The notes beneath the pieces were generated by a model. It made no database searches. It had not been told where the DNA came from and saw only the letters and a list, made by a program, of their open reading frames with translations. From NCBI GenBank assembly GCA_016929775.1, contig JAFGIE010000003.1, forward strand, positions 1 through 27,262: a stretch of 27,262 nt of DNA, given 5' to 3'. Source of the stretch: Anaerolineae bacterium. Its GTDB lineage: Bacteria; Chloroflexota; Anaerolineae; JAFGEY01. Numbering within the stretch: position 1 is the first letter of the stretch; every line of letters starts with the position of its first letter. Below are positions 1 to 9,090 of this stretch, one piece after another. The translations under genes were made by a program, and so were the position numbers.

Positions 1-12
1 CCCGCCACCCAC

Positions 13-41
13 TTGGGCAAATGCTCGACCTATGGTAGAAT
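13..41 (+). promoter_or_regulatory. Candidate sigma70-type promoter of the GT-C/YfhO operon
   Basis: TTGGGC (13-18), a 17-nt spacer, then TAGAAT (36-41). Transcription would start near 48 and give a leader of about 33 nt before the ATG at 81, which has an AGGGA-type ribosome site at 68-71. The same TTG-N17-TANAAT layout recurs at other gene starts in this window, which supports the call. Confidence 0.55.
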
Positions 42-80
42 GATCATGTGATTCGATGATCAGCGCAGGGACAGGCATCC

Positions 81-1616
81 ATGACCAGCGGAACAGAGTG
101 GCGCTGGGTCGCGATCTGGGCCGCGGCGCTCGTCGCCCTAGCCGCGCTGCCCTACCTGATCGGGTACCTGGCTGCCCCCGACGATCTGTGCTTCACCGGC
201 TTTGTCGCCAACCCGGCTGATGGGCACAGCTATCTGACAAAGACCAACCAAGGCTTCCGCGGCGAGTGGACCTGGCGGCTGACCTACACGCCCGAGCCGC
301 ACGCTGGCGCGTTCCTGTTCACGTACCACCTCTTCCTTGGCCACGTGGCACGCTGGGTCGGGATCTCGCCGATCTTGATCCTGAACCTGGCGCGGACGGT
401 GAACGGCTATGGGCTGCTGTTTGCCCTCTACTATGCCCTTTCGTGGATCTATACGGACGTGGCGCAGCGCCGCTTCGCGTTTCTGCTCGTCGCCCTGGGC
501 AGCGGCGTGGGGTGGATCGCTGCGCTCGCGGGAGGTATGACCGTCGACCTGTGGGTCCCGGAGGGCTATGTGTTCTACAGCCTCTTGGCAAACGCGCACT
601 TTCCGCTCGCGATCGCGTCGATGGTCCTGATCCTCACCTGGAGCGTGACCCCGTGGGACGCCCGGCGCGTGCGAGTGGCGCGCCTGACCGGCATCGCGCT
701 GACCAGCGGCGTGCTGGCGATCGTGCAGCCGTTCTGCCTGGTCACCGTGGGCGTGGTGCTGTTGGTCTATGCGCTCGCTCGCTGGATACAGGTGCGTCGC
801 CTGCCGTGGGTCCAGGTCGCCGCTGGAGCCGTGGTCGGCATCGTCGCATTGCCCTTTGCCGCGAACGCCTATCTTGTCACCGCGCAGAACCCGGTTCTCG
901 CGGGGTGGTCCGCGCAGAACCAGACTCCGTCGCCGCCTCCGTGGGACTATGCCGCCGGGTATGGCCTGCTGGTGCCCCTCGCGCTGTGGGGCGTCTGGCG
1001 CGCGGCGCGCCGCCGGGAAGGGCGTGACCTCTTGCTCCTAAGCTGGGCGCTGAGCACGGTTGTCTTGATCTATCTGCCGATCAGCCTGCAGCGGCGGTTG
1101 GTGATGGGGCTTGTCGTCCCCCTGGGCGCGCTGGCAGCGATGGGGTGGGATGCGCTGCCACAGCGATGGCGCCGCTGGCGGACGCCGGCGTGGGTCGCGG
1201 CGGGCCTGACGCACGTCCTCCTGCTTGGCATGGCGATCGTGAGCGTTCTCGGGCATCACAGCGCGCTGTACATCGCGCGCGATGAATACGCGGCGATGAC
1301 CTGGATGGCCGAACACGTCGATCGCGACGCCCTGGTCGCTGCCGCCCCGGAGACAGGGCTCTACATCCCTGCCTGGGCTGGACAGCGCGTGTTCTACGGT
1401 CATCCGTTCGAGACCACACAGGCCGAACTCAGGGAGGCTGAACTAGACGCCTTTCTCTCCACAGGAGACGTGACCGTGCTGCCCTACCTGCCCGACTATG
1501 TGTTCTATGGGCCGCGCGAGCGCGCCCTGGTCGCCGGGAGCTGGCAGCCAGACGATCGCTGGTCCGTCGCACACCGCGAGGGGACGGTCACGCTCTACGC
1601 CGTCCCGCGGGACTAG
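81..1616 (+). CDS. Polytopic GT-C-like membrane protein, type A copy 1
   Basis: A 511-residue integral membrane protein with about ten hydrophobic helices and a soluble C-terminal tail from about residue 395. After the first helix (about 10-30) comes a predicted outer loop with NPADGHSYLTK (44-54, acidic D47) and TYTPEPH (68-74). An acidic residue in the first outer loop is typical of GT-C glycosyltransferases that use lipid-linked sugars. Gene 3918-5564 carries the same two motifs (EDVNSYLAK, PYTAEPH) and the same overall layout, so the two are paralogues. It is the first gene of a four-gene operon, with 7 bp to the next start. A role in cell-surface polysaccharide or glycoprotein assembly is inferred from fold and context. 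The substrate is unknown and no catalytic activity is proven. The start is the first ATG after a recognisable promoter and ribosome site. Confidence 0.85.
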   Translation: MTSGTEWRWVAIWAAALVALAALPYLIGYLAAPDDLCFTGFVANPADGHSYLTKTNQGFRGEWTWRLTYTPEPHAGAFLFTYHLFLGHVARWVGISPILILNLARTVNGYGLLFALYYALSWIYTDVAQRRFAFLLVALGSGVGWIAALAGGMTVDLWVPEGYVFYSLLANAHFPLAIASMVLILTWSVTPWDARRVRVARLTGIALTSGVLAIVQPFCLVTVGVVLLVYALARWIQVRRLPWVQVAAGAVVGIVALPFAANAYLVTAQNPVLAGWSAQNQTPSPPPWDYAAGYGLLVPLALWGVWRAARRREGRDLLLLSWALSTVVLIYLPISLQRRLVMGLVVPLGALAAMGWDALPQRWRRWRTPAWVAAGLTHVLLLGMAIVSVLGHHSALYIARDEYAAMTWMAEHVDRDALVAAAPETGLYIPAWAGQRVFYGHPFETTQAELREAELDAFLSTGDVTVLPYLPDYVFYGPRERALVAGSWQPDDRWSVAHREGTVTLYAVPRD

Positions 1617-1623
1617 GGACGCA

Positions 1624-3921
1624 ATGGGCGGTCGACGCGTGTGCCTGCAGGATCTGATCTGCCTAACCGGGCTATGCCTGCTCGTGCTGCTCTTTATGGC
1701 CCCGGCGCTGCGCAGCCCCGACGCCATGTGGTATGCTCCGCGTGCGACCTACTCGGACCTGACGGTCACGCACTGGCCCAACATGTGGTTCTTGGCGCAG
1801 TCACTGCGCAATCATGGGCAGATCCCGCTCTGGCGACCGCTGATCATGGGCGGCGCACCCTACTTGGGCAACCCCCTCTCCGCCATGGCCTACCCGCCCA
1901 ACTGGCTCTTTGCGCTGTTTGCCGTGACGCCGACCTTTCAGCTCACGATCGGGCTCCATCTCTTTGCTGCCGGGGCGGCGTTCTACGGGTTGGCCCGGTG
2001 GAGCTACCGCTGTGCGCCGCTCGCCGCCTTTGCGGGCGCCGTGGGCTATATGCTCTCGCCCAAGCTGATCGCCCACCTCGGCGCGGGCCACGTGGGCCTG
2101 CTGCAGGGCTACGCATGGCTGCCGCTCACGGTGTGGCTCCTCCGCGCAGCGATCGCGCGCCGCAGCGCGCGCCTTGCCGCGTGGTCTGGCGCCGCCCTGG
2201 CGCTCGCTTACCTCGCCGATCCGCGCGTCGCCGCCTATGGCGCCGCTCTGCTCGCGAGCTATGCGCTGTATGGGATAGTCCTCTGCTGGCGGCGCGCTGG
2301 GATACGCGCCGCCCTAGGCAGTGGGCTGCGGGTCCTGGCGCTGCCCGCCGCCTGTGCCTCCATCGTCGCGGTACAGATGCTGCCGACAATGCAGCTCATG
2401 GGCGCCATCTCTCGCGCAGACATGACCTTGTCGGATGCGGGAGGCCTTTCCCTGCCATGGCGCTATCTCGTCGGCTACCTGGTCGCCGACCGTGGTGGGG
2501 ACCACGAGTGGATGACCTACCTCGGGATCGCGGTGCTCGTCCTGTGCCCGCTCGCTCTGCTGCGCGATAGGCGCCGGGACCGCTGGTTCTGGGCGTTCGT
2601 CGCCCTCTTGGCCCTGTCCTTCGCGCTCGGTCTAAACGCGCCGCTCTATCCCCTGCTGTTCCGCATCGTGCCGCAGCTCAGCTGGCTGCGCGTCCCGCCT
2701 CGCGCCCTGCTCTTGGTCGTCTTGGCGGCGAACCTGTTGGCGGCGTTCGGCGCCGACGCGCTGGCGCGACGCCCGTGGCGCGCGCGCGTCGGCGGATGGG
2801 TGACTGTCCTCTCCCTGGCGGGCCTCGTGCTCTTTGCCGGGCTGGGCGCCGGCTTGGCCCTGCTTCTGGGGGACGAGCTGCCTGCTGGCGTGATGGGGAC
2901 TGCGCTTGCTGGCGGAGCCGTCATGGGAGCGCTGCTGCTCAGCGCGCGCGGCGAGGTTGGGCGCATCGCAGGACAGGCGCTCGTGCTCGCCTCGCTGACC
3001 CTCGACCTGTGGGCGGTCGACCGCAGCCTGGTCATCCTGCGCGCCGAAGAGGAGGTATTCGCGGAAGGCGCGCAGGTTGCGGCAACCATCGCCGCGCAGG
3101 GCGGGAAGCAGCGGGTCTACTCGCCCAGCTATAGCATTCCGCAGCACGTGGGCGCGCGTTACGCGATCGAGCAGTTGGACGGCGTCGATCCATCGCAGCT
3201 CAGGTGGGTGGTGCGCTACATGTCCATGGCGGGAGGCTATCCGCTCGGGTCATACGGGGTGACCCTTCCACCCTTCCCCGACGGCGCGCCGGTCGACTCG
3301 GCATGGCGGGATGCAACGCCCGATGCGGCTCTGCTCGGGCTGCTCGGCGGGCGCTATGTCGCCGCTGCGTACCCGATCGACGCGCCCGCGCTGTCGCTCG
3401 TCGCGCAGTTCGGTCAGGTCTATCTCTACGAGAACGCCCGCACGCTGCCGCGCGCGTTTGTGGTGTGGCGCGTGCAGCCTGTCGCCAGCTGGGAGGCGGC
3501 GCAGCAGGCACTCGGCGCGGGCTACGACCCTGCAGGCGGCGCCCTGGTGGTGGGTGGTTTGCCGCTCGATGGCCCCCCGGGCTATGGAGCGGCGACGGTG
3601 ACCGAGTGGTCGCCAAACCGGATTGTCGTGCGCGTCGAGGTGGACGCGCCTGCTTTGCTGGTCCTGAGCGAGGTCTGGTACCCAGGATGGGAGGTCACCG
3701 TCGACGGTCAACCGCGTGTGCCCTACATGGTCGACGGCATCGTGCGCGGCGTGTACCTCGACCCGGGCGCGCACACCGTGCTGTGGCGCTATCGTCCCCG
3801 CTCGCTGATCTGGGGCGCCGCCGTGACCGCCTGTGGTATTGCCGGGTTGGCAGTGGTCGAGGCGGGGCGGGACTTGCACGCACGGAGCTCGTCCCGGGCG
3901 CGCGGGGTGGGCGCAGCGTGA
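1624..3921 (+). CDS. YfhO-family membrane protein, type B copy 1
   Basis: A 765-residue protein that resembles the bacterial YfhO family, large GT-C-fold membrane proteins implicated in glycosylation of cell-envelope polymers. The first helix spans about 10-28. The first outer loop contains SDLTVTHWP (D45) and GQIPLWRP, followed by GGAPYLGNPLSAMAYPPNWLF (family pattern G-P-Y/F-L-A-x-P-Q-S-A-x-Y-P-x-N). About a dozen helices follow, then a soluble beta-rich domain with the characteristic LSEVWYPGWEVTVDG and final YRPRSLIWG before a last helix. The reading frame is open upstream to 1498, but that part lies inside the preceding gene. The ATG at 1624, 7 bp after its stop, fits the protein start. 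It overlaps the next gene by 4 bp. The transferred sugar is unknown. Confidence 0.87.
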   Translation: MGGRRVCLQDLICLTGLCLLVLLFMAPALRSPDAMWYAPRATYSDLTVTHWPNMWFLAQSLRNHGQIPLWRPLIMGGAPYLGNPLSAMAYPPNWLFALFAVTPTFQLTIGLHLFAAGAAFYGLARWSYRCAPLAAFAGAVGYMLSPKLIAHLGAGHVGLLQGYAWLPLTVWLLRAAIARRSARLAAWSGAALALAYLADPRVAAYGAALLASYALYGIVLCWRRAGIRAALGSGLRVLALPAACASIVAVQMLPTMQLMGAISRADMTLSDAGGLSLPWRYLVGYLVADRGGDHEWMTYLGIAVLVLCPLALLRDRRRDRWFWAFVALLALSFALGLNAPLYPLLFRIVPQLSWLRVPPRALLLVVLAANLLAAFGADALARRPWRARVGGWVTVLSLAGLVLFAGLGAGLALLLGDELPAGVMGTALAGGAVMGALLLSARGEVGRIAGQALVLASLTLDLWAVDRSLVILRAEEEVFAEGAQVAATIAAQGGKQRVYSPSYSIPQHVGARYAIEQLDGVDPSQLRWVVRYMSMAGGYPLGSYGVTLPPFPDGAPVDSAWRDATPDAALLGLLGGRYVAAAYPIDAPALSLVAQFGQVYLYENARTLPRAFVVWRVQPVASWEAAQQALGAGYDPAGGALVVGGLPLDGPPGYGAATVTEWSPNRIVVRVEVDAPALLVLSEVWYPGWEVTVDGQPRVPYMVDGIVRGVYLDPGAHTVLWRYRPRSLIWGAAVTACGIAGLAVVEAGRDLHARSSSRARGVGAA

Positions 3922-5564
3922 GCGGCAGGGGGTGCATCTCGCGCTCCGAGTGGGCTTGGGCGTTGGCCTGGGGCATGGCGGCGCTGCTCGTGACGAGCCT
4001 GCCGTACGCGCTCGGCGCCGCGCTCTCGACGCCCGAGGCGCGCTTTGGGGGCGGGGTGTACGGGGTCGAGGACGTCAACTCGTACCTGGCAAAGATGCGG
4101 CAGGGCGCGGAGGGCGCGTGGTTGTTCCAGATCCCGTACACCGCAGAGCCGCACCCGGCGACCATTATCTACCTCTACTACCTGCTGCTCGGCAAGGGGG
4201 GCGCCGCCCTGGGGCTCTCGCTGGAGCTGACCTTTCACCTGGCGCGCATCGTCGGGGGTGCGCTCCTGCTGGCGGCGATCTATGACTGGCTGTCGCACTA
4301 TGTCTCGCTCCCCGTGCGCCGCCTCGGTTACCTCCTCGCCGCCTTTTCAGGTGGGCTGGGTTGGCTCCTGGCTCTGCTCGGGCGAAGCGAGTGGCTGGGT
4401 TGGCTGCCTCTCGACCTGATCTCGCCTGAAGCGTATCCCTTTTTGACGCTCTACTCGATGCCGCACCTGGCGCTGGCGACCGCAGCTCTGCTGTGGGGCA
4501 TGCCGCGTCTCGGAGAGGGCGCGGAACGCCACGACCTTGGGCCTGTACTCGCCGGGAGCGCCGCGTACCTGGTCGTGGCGCTGATCGGCGCGTTCTACCT
4601 CGTCGGACCCTATGCCGTGCTGGGCATATGCTGGCTGATTGCTGCGCTCCGCCAACGGCGCCCTGACTGGCGGCATCTGGGGTTGCTCGTCCTGTCTGCG
4701 CTTCCCGCCGCGGCGGTGCTACTGTATGACCTCGCCTACTTTACCTTTGACCCCGTGTACAGCATCTGGGCTGCCCAGAACCTGCTGCCCTCGCTCCCGG
4801 CGCCGCACTATGTGGCGGGTTACCTGGTCCAGGGGACGCTGGCGCTGCTGGGCGGGGGCTGGGCCTTGCACAAACGGCGGCGCGATCTGTGGTTGCCGGC
4901 GGTGTGGGTGGGCCTGGCGCCGGCGCTGCTCTGTCTGCCCTTCACCGGGCAGCGGCGCCTGATCATCGGCGCTCCGGTCGCCCTCTCTTTGTTCGCCGCG
5001 CTTGGCGCCGTGTACGTGCTGGCGTTGCCCTTTGGTCGCTCGCGCCTGGTGCGCTGGCTCCGTCGTTGGCCTCGCTACTCCCGGCGCGGCATGCGGCGCC
5101 TGCTGCTGGCGGGGGTCGTCGCCCTCACGGCGCCCACGAACGTGCTCCTCGTGGTCGGGAACAGCCTCGAGGTGCTGGAGCGCGCGCCGCCCATCTACCA
5201 CACGCGTGAGGAGGACCAGGCGCTCGACTGGCTGCGCGCGCACAGCACGCCGCACGACGTCGTGCTGTGCGCCTACGAGACCGGCAACTATGTGCCTGCG
5301 CGAGCGCGCGTCCGGGTCGTGCTGGGCCTGGGGACAGAGACGATCCACGCCGCACGCAAGCGCGCCGAGGTGCGCCGTTTCTTCGACGCAGCCGAGACGG
5401 ACGCCTGGCGCCGGGAGCTACTGGCGCGCTATCGCGTCTCCTACGTGATCGTCGGTCCCGCCGAGCGTGCCCTGGGCAGCTACGATGCGTCGCAGGCGCC
5501 CTACCTGGCGGCGGTGTATGACAACGGTGCGTACGCAGTCTATGCCGTGAGGGGGAAGCTGTGA
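3918..5564 (+). CDS. Polytopic GT-C-like membrane protein, type A copy 2
   Basis: A 548-residue protein starting at a GTG that overlaps the previous stop (GTGA), which implies translational coupling. The frame is open much further upstream, but that part is antisense-like sequence inside the YfhO gene. The first outer loop has EDVNSYLAK (51-59, D52) and PYTAEPH (73-79), matching the motifs of the protein at 81-1616. The two share layout throughout, including a repeated helix pattern, a YSIWAAQN/SAQNQ loop and a soluble C-terminal tail that begins with an HTREEDQALDWLRAH-type helix and ends in a YAVYAV strand. I infer a duplicated GT-C glycosyltransferase-like protein acting on the outer face of the membrane. 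Substrate unknown. It overlaps the following gene by 4 bp. Confidence 0.86.
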   Translation: MSGRGCISRSEWAWALAWGMAALLVTSLPYALGAALSTPEARFGGGVYGVEDVNSYLAKMRQGAEGAWLFQIPYTAEPHPATIIYLYYLLLGKGGAALGLSLELTFHLARIVGGALLLAAIYDWLSHYVSLPVRRLGYLLAAFSGGLGWLLALLGRSEWLGWLPLDLISPEAYPFLTLYSMPHLALATAALLWGMPRLGEGAERHDLGPVLAGSAAYLVVALIGAFYLVGPYAVLGICWLIAALRQRRPDWRHLGLLVLSALPAAAVLLYDLAYFTFDPVYSIWAAQNLLPSLPAPHYVAGYLVQGTLALLGGGWALHKRRRDLWLPAVWVGLAPALLCLPFTGQRRLIIGAPVALSLFAALGAVYVLALPFGRSRLVRWLRRWPRYSRRGMRRLLLAGVVALTAPTNVLLVVGNSLEVLERAPPIYHTREEDQALDWLRAHSTPHDVVLCAYETGNYVPARARVRVVLGLGTETIHAARKRAEVRRFFDAAETDAWRRELLARYRVSYVIVGPAERALGSYDASQAPYLAAVYDNGAYAVYAVRGKL

Positions 5565-8044
5565 GCAGAGGGGTAGCGGCGCTCCGACGCGCAGCGCCGG
5601 TGGTCCTGCTGGTCTTGGCATCGACCACGGCGCTCTATTGGCCGATCGTGGCGGCGGATCAGGGCATCTACTGGGGCACGCCGCTGCTCCAGTTCTGGCC
5701 CTGGCGCACCTTTGCCGCCCAGGAGCTGCGCGCTGGTCGTCTCCCGTTGTGGAACCCGCTCACGGGCAGCGGCGGGCCTCTGATCGCCGATCACCAGAGC
5801 GCGGTGTTCTACCCGCTCAACCTCCTCTTCTGGCTCGCGCCGGTCGAGCGGGCGATGGGTCTCTCGCTGGTGATCCACGCCCTGCTCGCGGCGGCGACGA
5901 TGTACGCCCTGGCGCGCGATCTCGGTCTGCGGCGGACGGGGAGCGTGGTCGCGGGAATGGCGTTTGCCTTTAGCGGCTACATGGTCGCGCGCGGCTCCTT
6001 CCTGACCGAGGTCAGTGCGCTGCCCTGGTTGCCCCTGATCTGGCTGTTGGGACGGCGTCTGGTCCGCGAGCGCCGGCTCGGCGACCTGGTGCGGCTGTCG
6101 GCGGCAATCGGCGTGCAGTTCCTCGCCGGGCACGCGCAGACGTGGGCATACTCGCTCCTCTCGCTGCTGTTCTTTGGGATCGGCTGGGCCTGGCGCGCCA
6201 GTGCGCCCCAGGGGAGCGTCGCTGCGCCCGCGCCGGTCGCGTGGCGGGCGCACCTGTGGCGCATGGCACGTTCCCGTGCGGCAGACGCCGTGGTGCGCGC
6301 CGTTTCGCTTGTCCTCGCGCTCGCCTGGGGCGTGGCGCTCGCTGCGCTGCAGTTCCTGCCGACCCTCGAACTGAACCGCGTCGCCGATCGCGCGGCGCGC
6401 GGGGACTGGGCGTCCTTTGCCCTGCAGTACTCGCTCTGGCCCTGGCGCCTGCTCACGCTCTGGATGCCCGATCTGTTCGGGAGTCCGGCGAACGGCGACT
6501 ACTGGGGATACGCCACGTACTGGGAGGACGCGGGCTATGTCGGCGTGCTTCCCGCGGTGTTGGGACTGTACGCCGTGGTCGCCTGGGTGCGCCGCCGGCG
6601 ACGGGGCGATCTGGGGCCTTTGCGCAGCCTCCCGTCGCTATCCGTTGCCGCCGTCCTCTCGCTGCTTCTTGCCTTGGGCAAGAACACGCCGCTCTATCCC
6701 GCCCTGTTCCGCTATGTCCCTGGCTTCGACGCGTTCCAGGCGCCCGCGCGATGGCTGTGCATCTATACGCCCGTCGTGGCTCTGCTCGGTGGGATCGGCG
6801 TCGATGCACTGCGCCCTTCTAATCGGCTGACCTTTGCCTGTCGTCTGGCGGCTGCAGGCGCGCTTGCCATCGCTGCGACGGCGGCGGTTGCACGCGCGTT
6901 CTTGCCCGAGGTCCAGGTGACGTTCTTTGGCCCGATGGTCCGGTTCGGCTTGCTGCTCGCGGCGACGATGCTACTGGTGCTGTGGGGACAGCACGTGCAG
7001 GGACGGCTCCCTGAGGGCGACGTCCGGCCTCGGCGCAGGGCCCGCGTATGGGCGTGGCACGCTGCCGTGGCCCTGCTGGTCAGCGCCGACCTGGTGCTTG
7101 CCGGGCGCGGACTGAACCCCACCGTCGACCTCGCGCTCTACCGGCAGCCAACCGAGATCGGCGCCTACCTCTTGGCCGATGGTCCGCGCGGGCGAACCTA
7201 CTATAGCGCAGCGGCGCGCGAGGCGGTGATGTGGGACCGCTACCTCGATCTGGCGGACTTTTTGCCGGACGACCTCGAGCACTGGCGCGAGTTCCGAGAG
7301 TCGCTGCTGCCTGACCTCGGCATGGTCGAGGGGCTGCCCAGCGCCAACAGCTACGAACCGCTCGTCCCCGAACGGTACCGCGCGCTGCTGGACGCGATCG
7401 AGACGCTGCCACAGGAGCTGGGGTGGCGTACGTTGGGCGCGATGAACGTGGCGTACGTCCTCGATCCGGCGCCCGACCTGCCGCTCGAGCTGGCTTACCG
7501 CGCCCCCGCCGTGAACGTCTACCGCAACCCATCCCTGCTGCCGCGCGCCTACGTCGTATGTGAGGCGAGGTGGGTCGCGAGCGCAGACGCGGCTCTGGCG
7601 ACGCTGACCGATCCAGCGTTCGATCCGCGGCGCGAGGTCGTCCTCGAGGGCGAAGCGCCGGCGGGCATCGCAGCGGGCACGGCGCCCTGCCTCGGGGGGG
7701 CGGCGATGCTCTTGCCTTCTGTGCCGAATCAGGCTACAATAAGGGCCGTTCTGCCAGAGCCAGGCTACCTGGTTCTCGCGGACACGTACTATCCCGGCTG
7801 GCAGGCATACGTCGACCGCCAGCCGGCGGTCGTGTTCCGCGCCAACTATGCCTTCCGGGCGGTGGCGCTCGACGCGGGCGAGCACGAGGTACGCTTTGTC
7901 TACCGCCCGCGTGCCTTCTATGCGGGGTCTGCCATCGCCGGGGCAGCGATCCTGGCGCTGTTTGCAGCCGCAGTGCCGGCGCTGCGGCGCAGGATGCGCG
8001 AGAGAGCGGACCGTGGTGGGGCGCGCGGGCGGTCAGCCCGGTAG
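5561..8044 (+). CDS. YfhO-family membrane protein, type B copy 2
   Basis: An 827-residue YfhO-like protein starting at GTG inside a GTGA overlap with the preceding stop. Early features are LQFWPWRTFAAQELRAGRLPLWNP (42-66) and GPLIADHQSAVFYPLNLLF (72-90), both highly typical of the family. The C-terminal soluble domain has LADTYYPGWQAYVDRQPAV and YRPRAFYAG before a final helix and a basic tail. The Asp that normally precedes this first-loop motif (D45 in the neighbour at 1624-3921) is replaced: the segment reads YWGTPLLQFWPW. Its catalytic status is therefore uncertain. A promoter-like TTGCCT-N17-TACAAT lies within its 3' part (7712-7740). Fourth gene of the A-B-A-B operon. Confidence 0.87.
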   Translation: MSRGVAALRRAAPVVLLVLASTTALYWPIVAADQGIYWGTPLLQFWPWRTFAAQELRAGRLPLWNPLTGSGGPLIADHQSAVFYPLNLLFWLAPVERAMGLSLVIHALLAAATMYALARDLGLRRTGSVVAGMAFAFSGYMVARGSFLTEVSALPWLPLIWLLGRRLVRERRLGDLVRLSAAIGVQFLAGHAQTWAYSLLSLLFFGIGWAWRASAPQGSVAAPAPVAWRAHLWRMARSRAADAVVRAVSLVLALAWGVALAALQFLPTLELNRVADRAARGDWASFALQYSLWPWRLLTLWMPDLFGSPANGDYWGYATYWEDAGYVGVLPAVLGLYAVVAWVRRRRRGDLGPLRSLPSLSVAAVLSLLLALGKNTPLYPALFRYVPGFDAFQAPARWLCIYTPVVALLGGIGVDALRPSNRLTFACRLAAAGALAIAATAAVARAFLPEVQVTFFGPMVRFGLLLAATMLLVLWGQHVQGRLPEGDVRPRRRARVWAWHAAVALLVSADLVLAGRGLNPTVDLALYRQPTEIGAYLLADGPRGRTYYSAAAREAVMWDRYLDLADFLPDDLEHWREFRESLLPDLGMVEGLPSANSYEPLVPERYRALLDAIETLPQELGWRTLGAMNVAYVLDPAPDLPLELAYRAPAVNVYRNPSLLPRAYVVCEARWVASADAALATLTDPAFDPRREVVLEGEAPAGIAAGTAPCLGGAAMLLPSVPNQATIRAVLPEPGYLVLADTYYPGWQAYVDRQPAVVFRANYAFRAVALDAGEHEVRFVYRPRAFYAGSAIAGAAILALFAAAVPALRRRMRERADRGGARGRSAR
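7712..7740 (+). promoter_or_regulatory. Possible internal promoter near the 3' end of the second YfhO gene
   Basis: TTGCCT (7712-7717), exactly 17 nt, then TACAAT (7735-7740). The layout matches the intergenic promoters in this window, but it lies inside coding sequence, about 430 bp upstream of the methyltransferase start. It could supply the methyltransferase independently of the long operon, or it may be chance. Confidence 0.35.
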
Positions 8045-8055
8045 GGCGCGGCGCT

Positions 8056-8065
8056 GCGGATCCGC
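8056..8065. repeat. Short perfect palindrome in the gap before the methyltransferase
   Basis: GCGGATCCGC is a 10-bp perfect palindrome in the 128-bp gap between 8045 and 8172. No clear -35/-10 pair or T-rich terminator is visible in this gap, so the methyltransferase may be read through from the operon. Confidence 0.25.
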
Positions 8066-8172
8066 GTACTAGACCATCGAGGCCATGTTAACCGTACTGC
8101 GCCAGGGACAGGAGCGCCTGCTCTCTCTCGGCATACAGCATGGGCATCGCCGCGAGAGGGGAAAGGGGCTCC

Positions 8173-9090
8173 ATGGAGCACGTTAGCTGTGGTTTGTGCG
8201 GAGCGGACGACGCGTTCGTTCGCTTCCCGAGCACGATGGCGCAGGAGAACGGGCGGCCCGCCGACCCAGAGCACTTTCGCTGTACCACGCTCAGCTACGG
8301 TCAGCACTACCGCATCGTGCAGTGTCGGCAGTGTGGCTTGGTGTACACAGACCCGCGCCGTCCGGCCTCGGCGATCTGGAACGACTACGAGCAGGTGGTC
8401 GACGAGCGCTACCTCCAGGAGCGCGAAGGACGGATCGCGACCTTTCGGCGGAACATCCGACCCCTGGAGGTGCTGGTGCCTGGACAGACCGACCGGCGCC
8501 TGCTCGACGTCGGCGCGCACGTGGGCGTCTTTGTCGAGGTCGCTCAGGAGCGCGGTTGGCAGGCCTGGGGCCTCGAGCCATCGCGCTGGGCGGTCGACAT
8601 GGGACGGGCCCAAGGGCTGCGCATGATCCAGGGGGGGCTGCAGAGCGCTGAGCTTGACGCGGATGCCTATGATGCGGTGACCATGTGGGACGTGATCGAG
8701 CACCTGCTCGATCCCCTCGCCGATCTGCGCGAGGTCGCGCGCGTGCTCAAGCCGGGCGGCGTGGCCCTCGTGCACACGATCAACATCGACAGCGCGTTTG
8801 CACGACTCATGGGCAAGCGTTGGCCCTGGTTGGTCGAGATGCATACCTACTTTTTCTCGCCGCGTACCCTGGGGGCGATGGTGGAGAAAGCAGGCTTGCG
8901 CGTCGAATCGTGGCACGTCCAGGGGCGCTACCTCCACCTGGGGTACCTTCTCTCTCGGCTCTCGGGGTGGAGCGCTGCCCTCGGGCGCGCGGCTGAGGGC
9001 GCTGCCATCGCCCTGGGCATCCAGGACTGGCTCGTGCCCGTCAACTTTGGGGATCTGTTCACGCTCTACGCGCGCAAGCCACAGGCCTAG
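8173..9090 (+). CDS. Zinc-ribbon class I SAM-dependent methyltransferase
   Basis: A 305-residue protein. An N-terminal zinc ribbon has CGLC (C6, C9) and CRQC (C51, C54), followed by VYTDPRRP, the arrangement usual in Methyltransf_23-like enzymes of polysaccharide clusters. The Rossmann methyltransferase domain follows: motif I LLDVGAHVGVF (110-120), the acidic ribose-binding end of strand 2 (GLEPS), WDVIEHLLDP (172-181) and LKPGGVALV. The start at 8173 is preferred over an in-frame ATG at 8140 because AAAGGGG sits 4-5 nt upstream and the protein then begins MEHVSCGLCG, as is usual for the family. Neighbouring membrane glycan proteins suggest that it methylates a surface sugar or lipid-linked precursor, but the acceptor cannot be read from the sequence. 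Confidence 0.85.
   Translation: MEHVSCGLCGADDAFVRFPSTMAQENGRPADPEHFRCTTLSYGQHYRIVQCRQCGLVYTDPRRPASAIWNDYEQVVDERYLQEREGRIATFRRNIRPLEVLVPGQTDRRLLDVGAHVGVFVEVAQERGWQAWGLEPSRWAVDMGRAQGLRMIQGGLQSAELDADAYDAVTMWDVIEHLLDPLADLREVARVLKPGGVALVHTINIDSAFARLMGKRWPWLVEMHTYFFSPRTLGAMVEKAGLRVESWHVQGRYLHLGYLLSRLSGWSAALGRAAEGAAIALGIQDWLVPVNFGDLFTLYARKPQA
9087..9090. other. Overlapping convergent stop codons in CTAG
   Basis: The plus-strand methyltransferase ends at TAG 9088-9090 and the minus-strand glycosyltransferase-like gene ends at TAG 9089-9087, both inside the palindrome CTAG. There is no intergenic space for a terminator, so both transcripts must run into the opposing gene. Confidence 0.9.
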
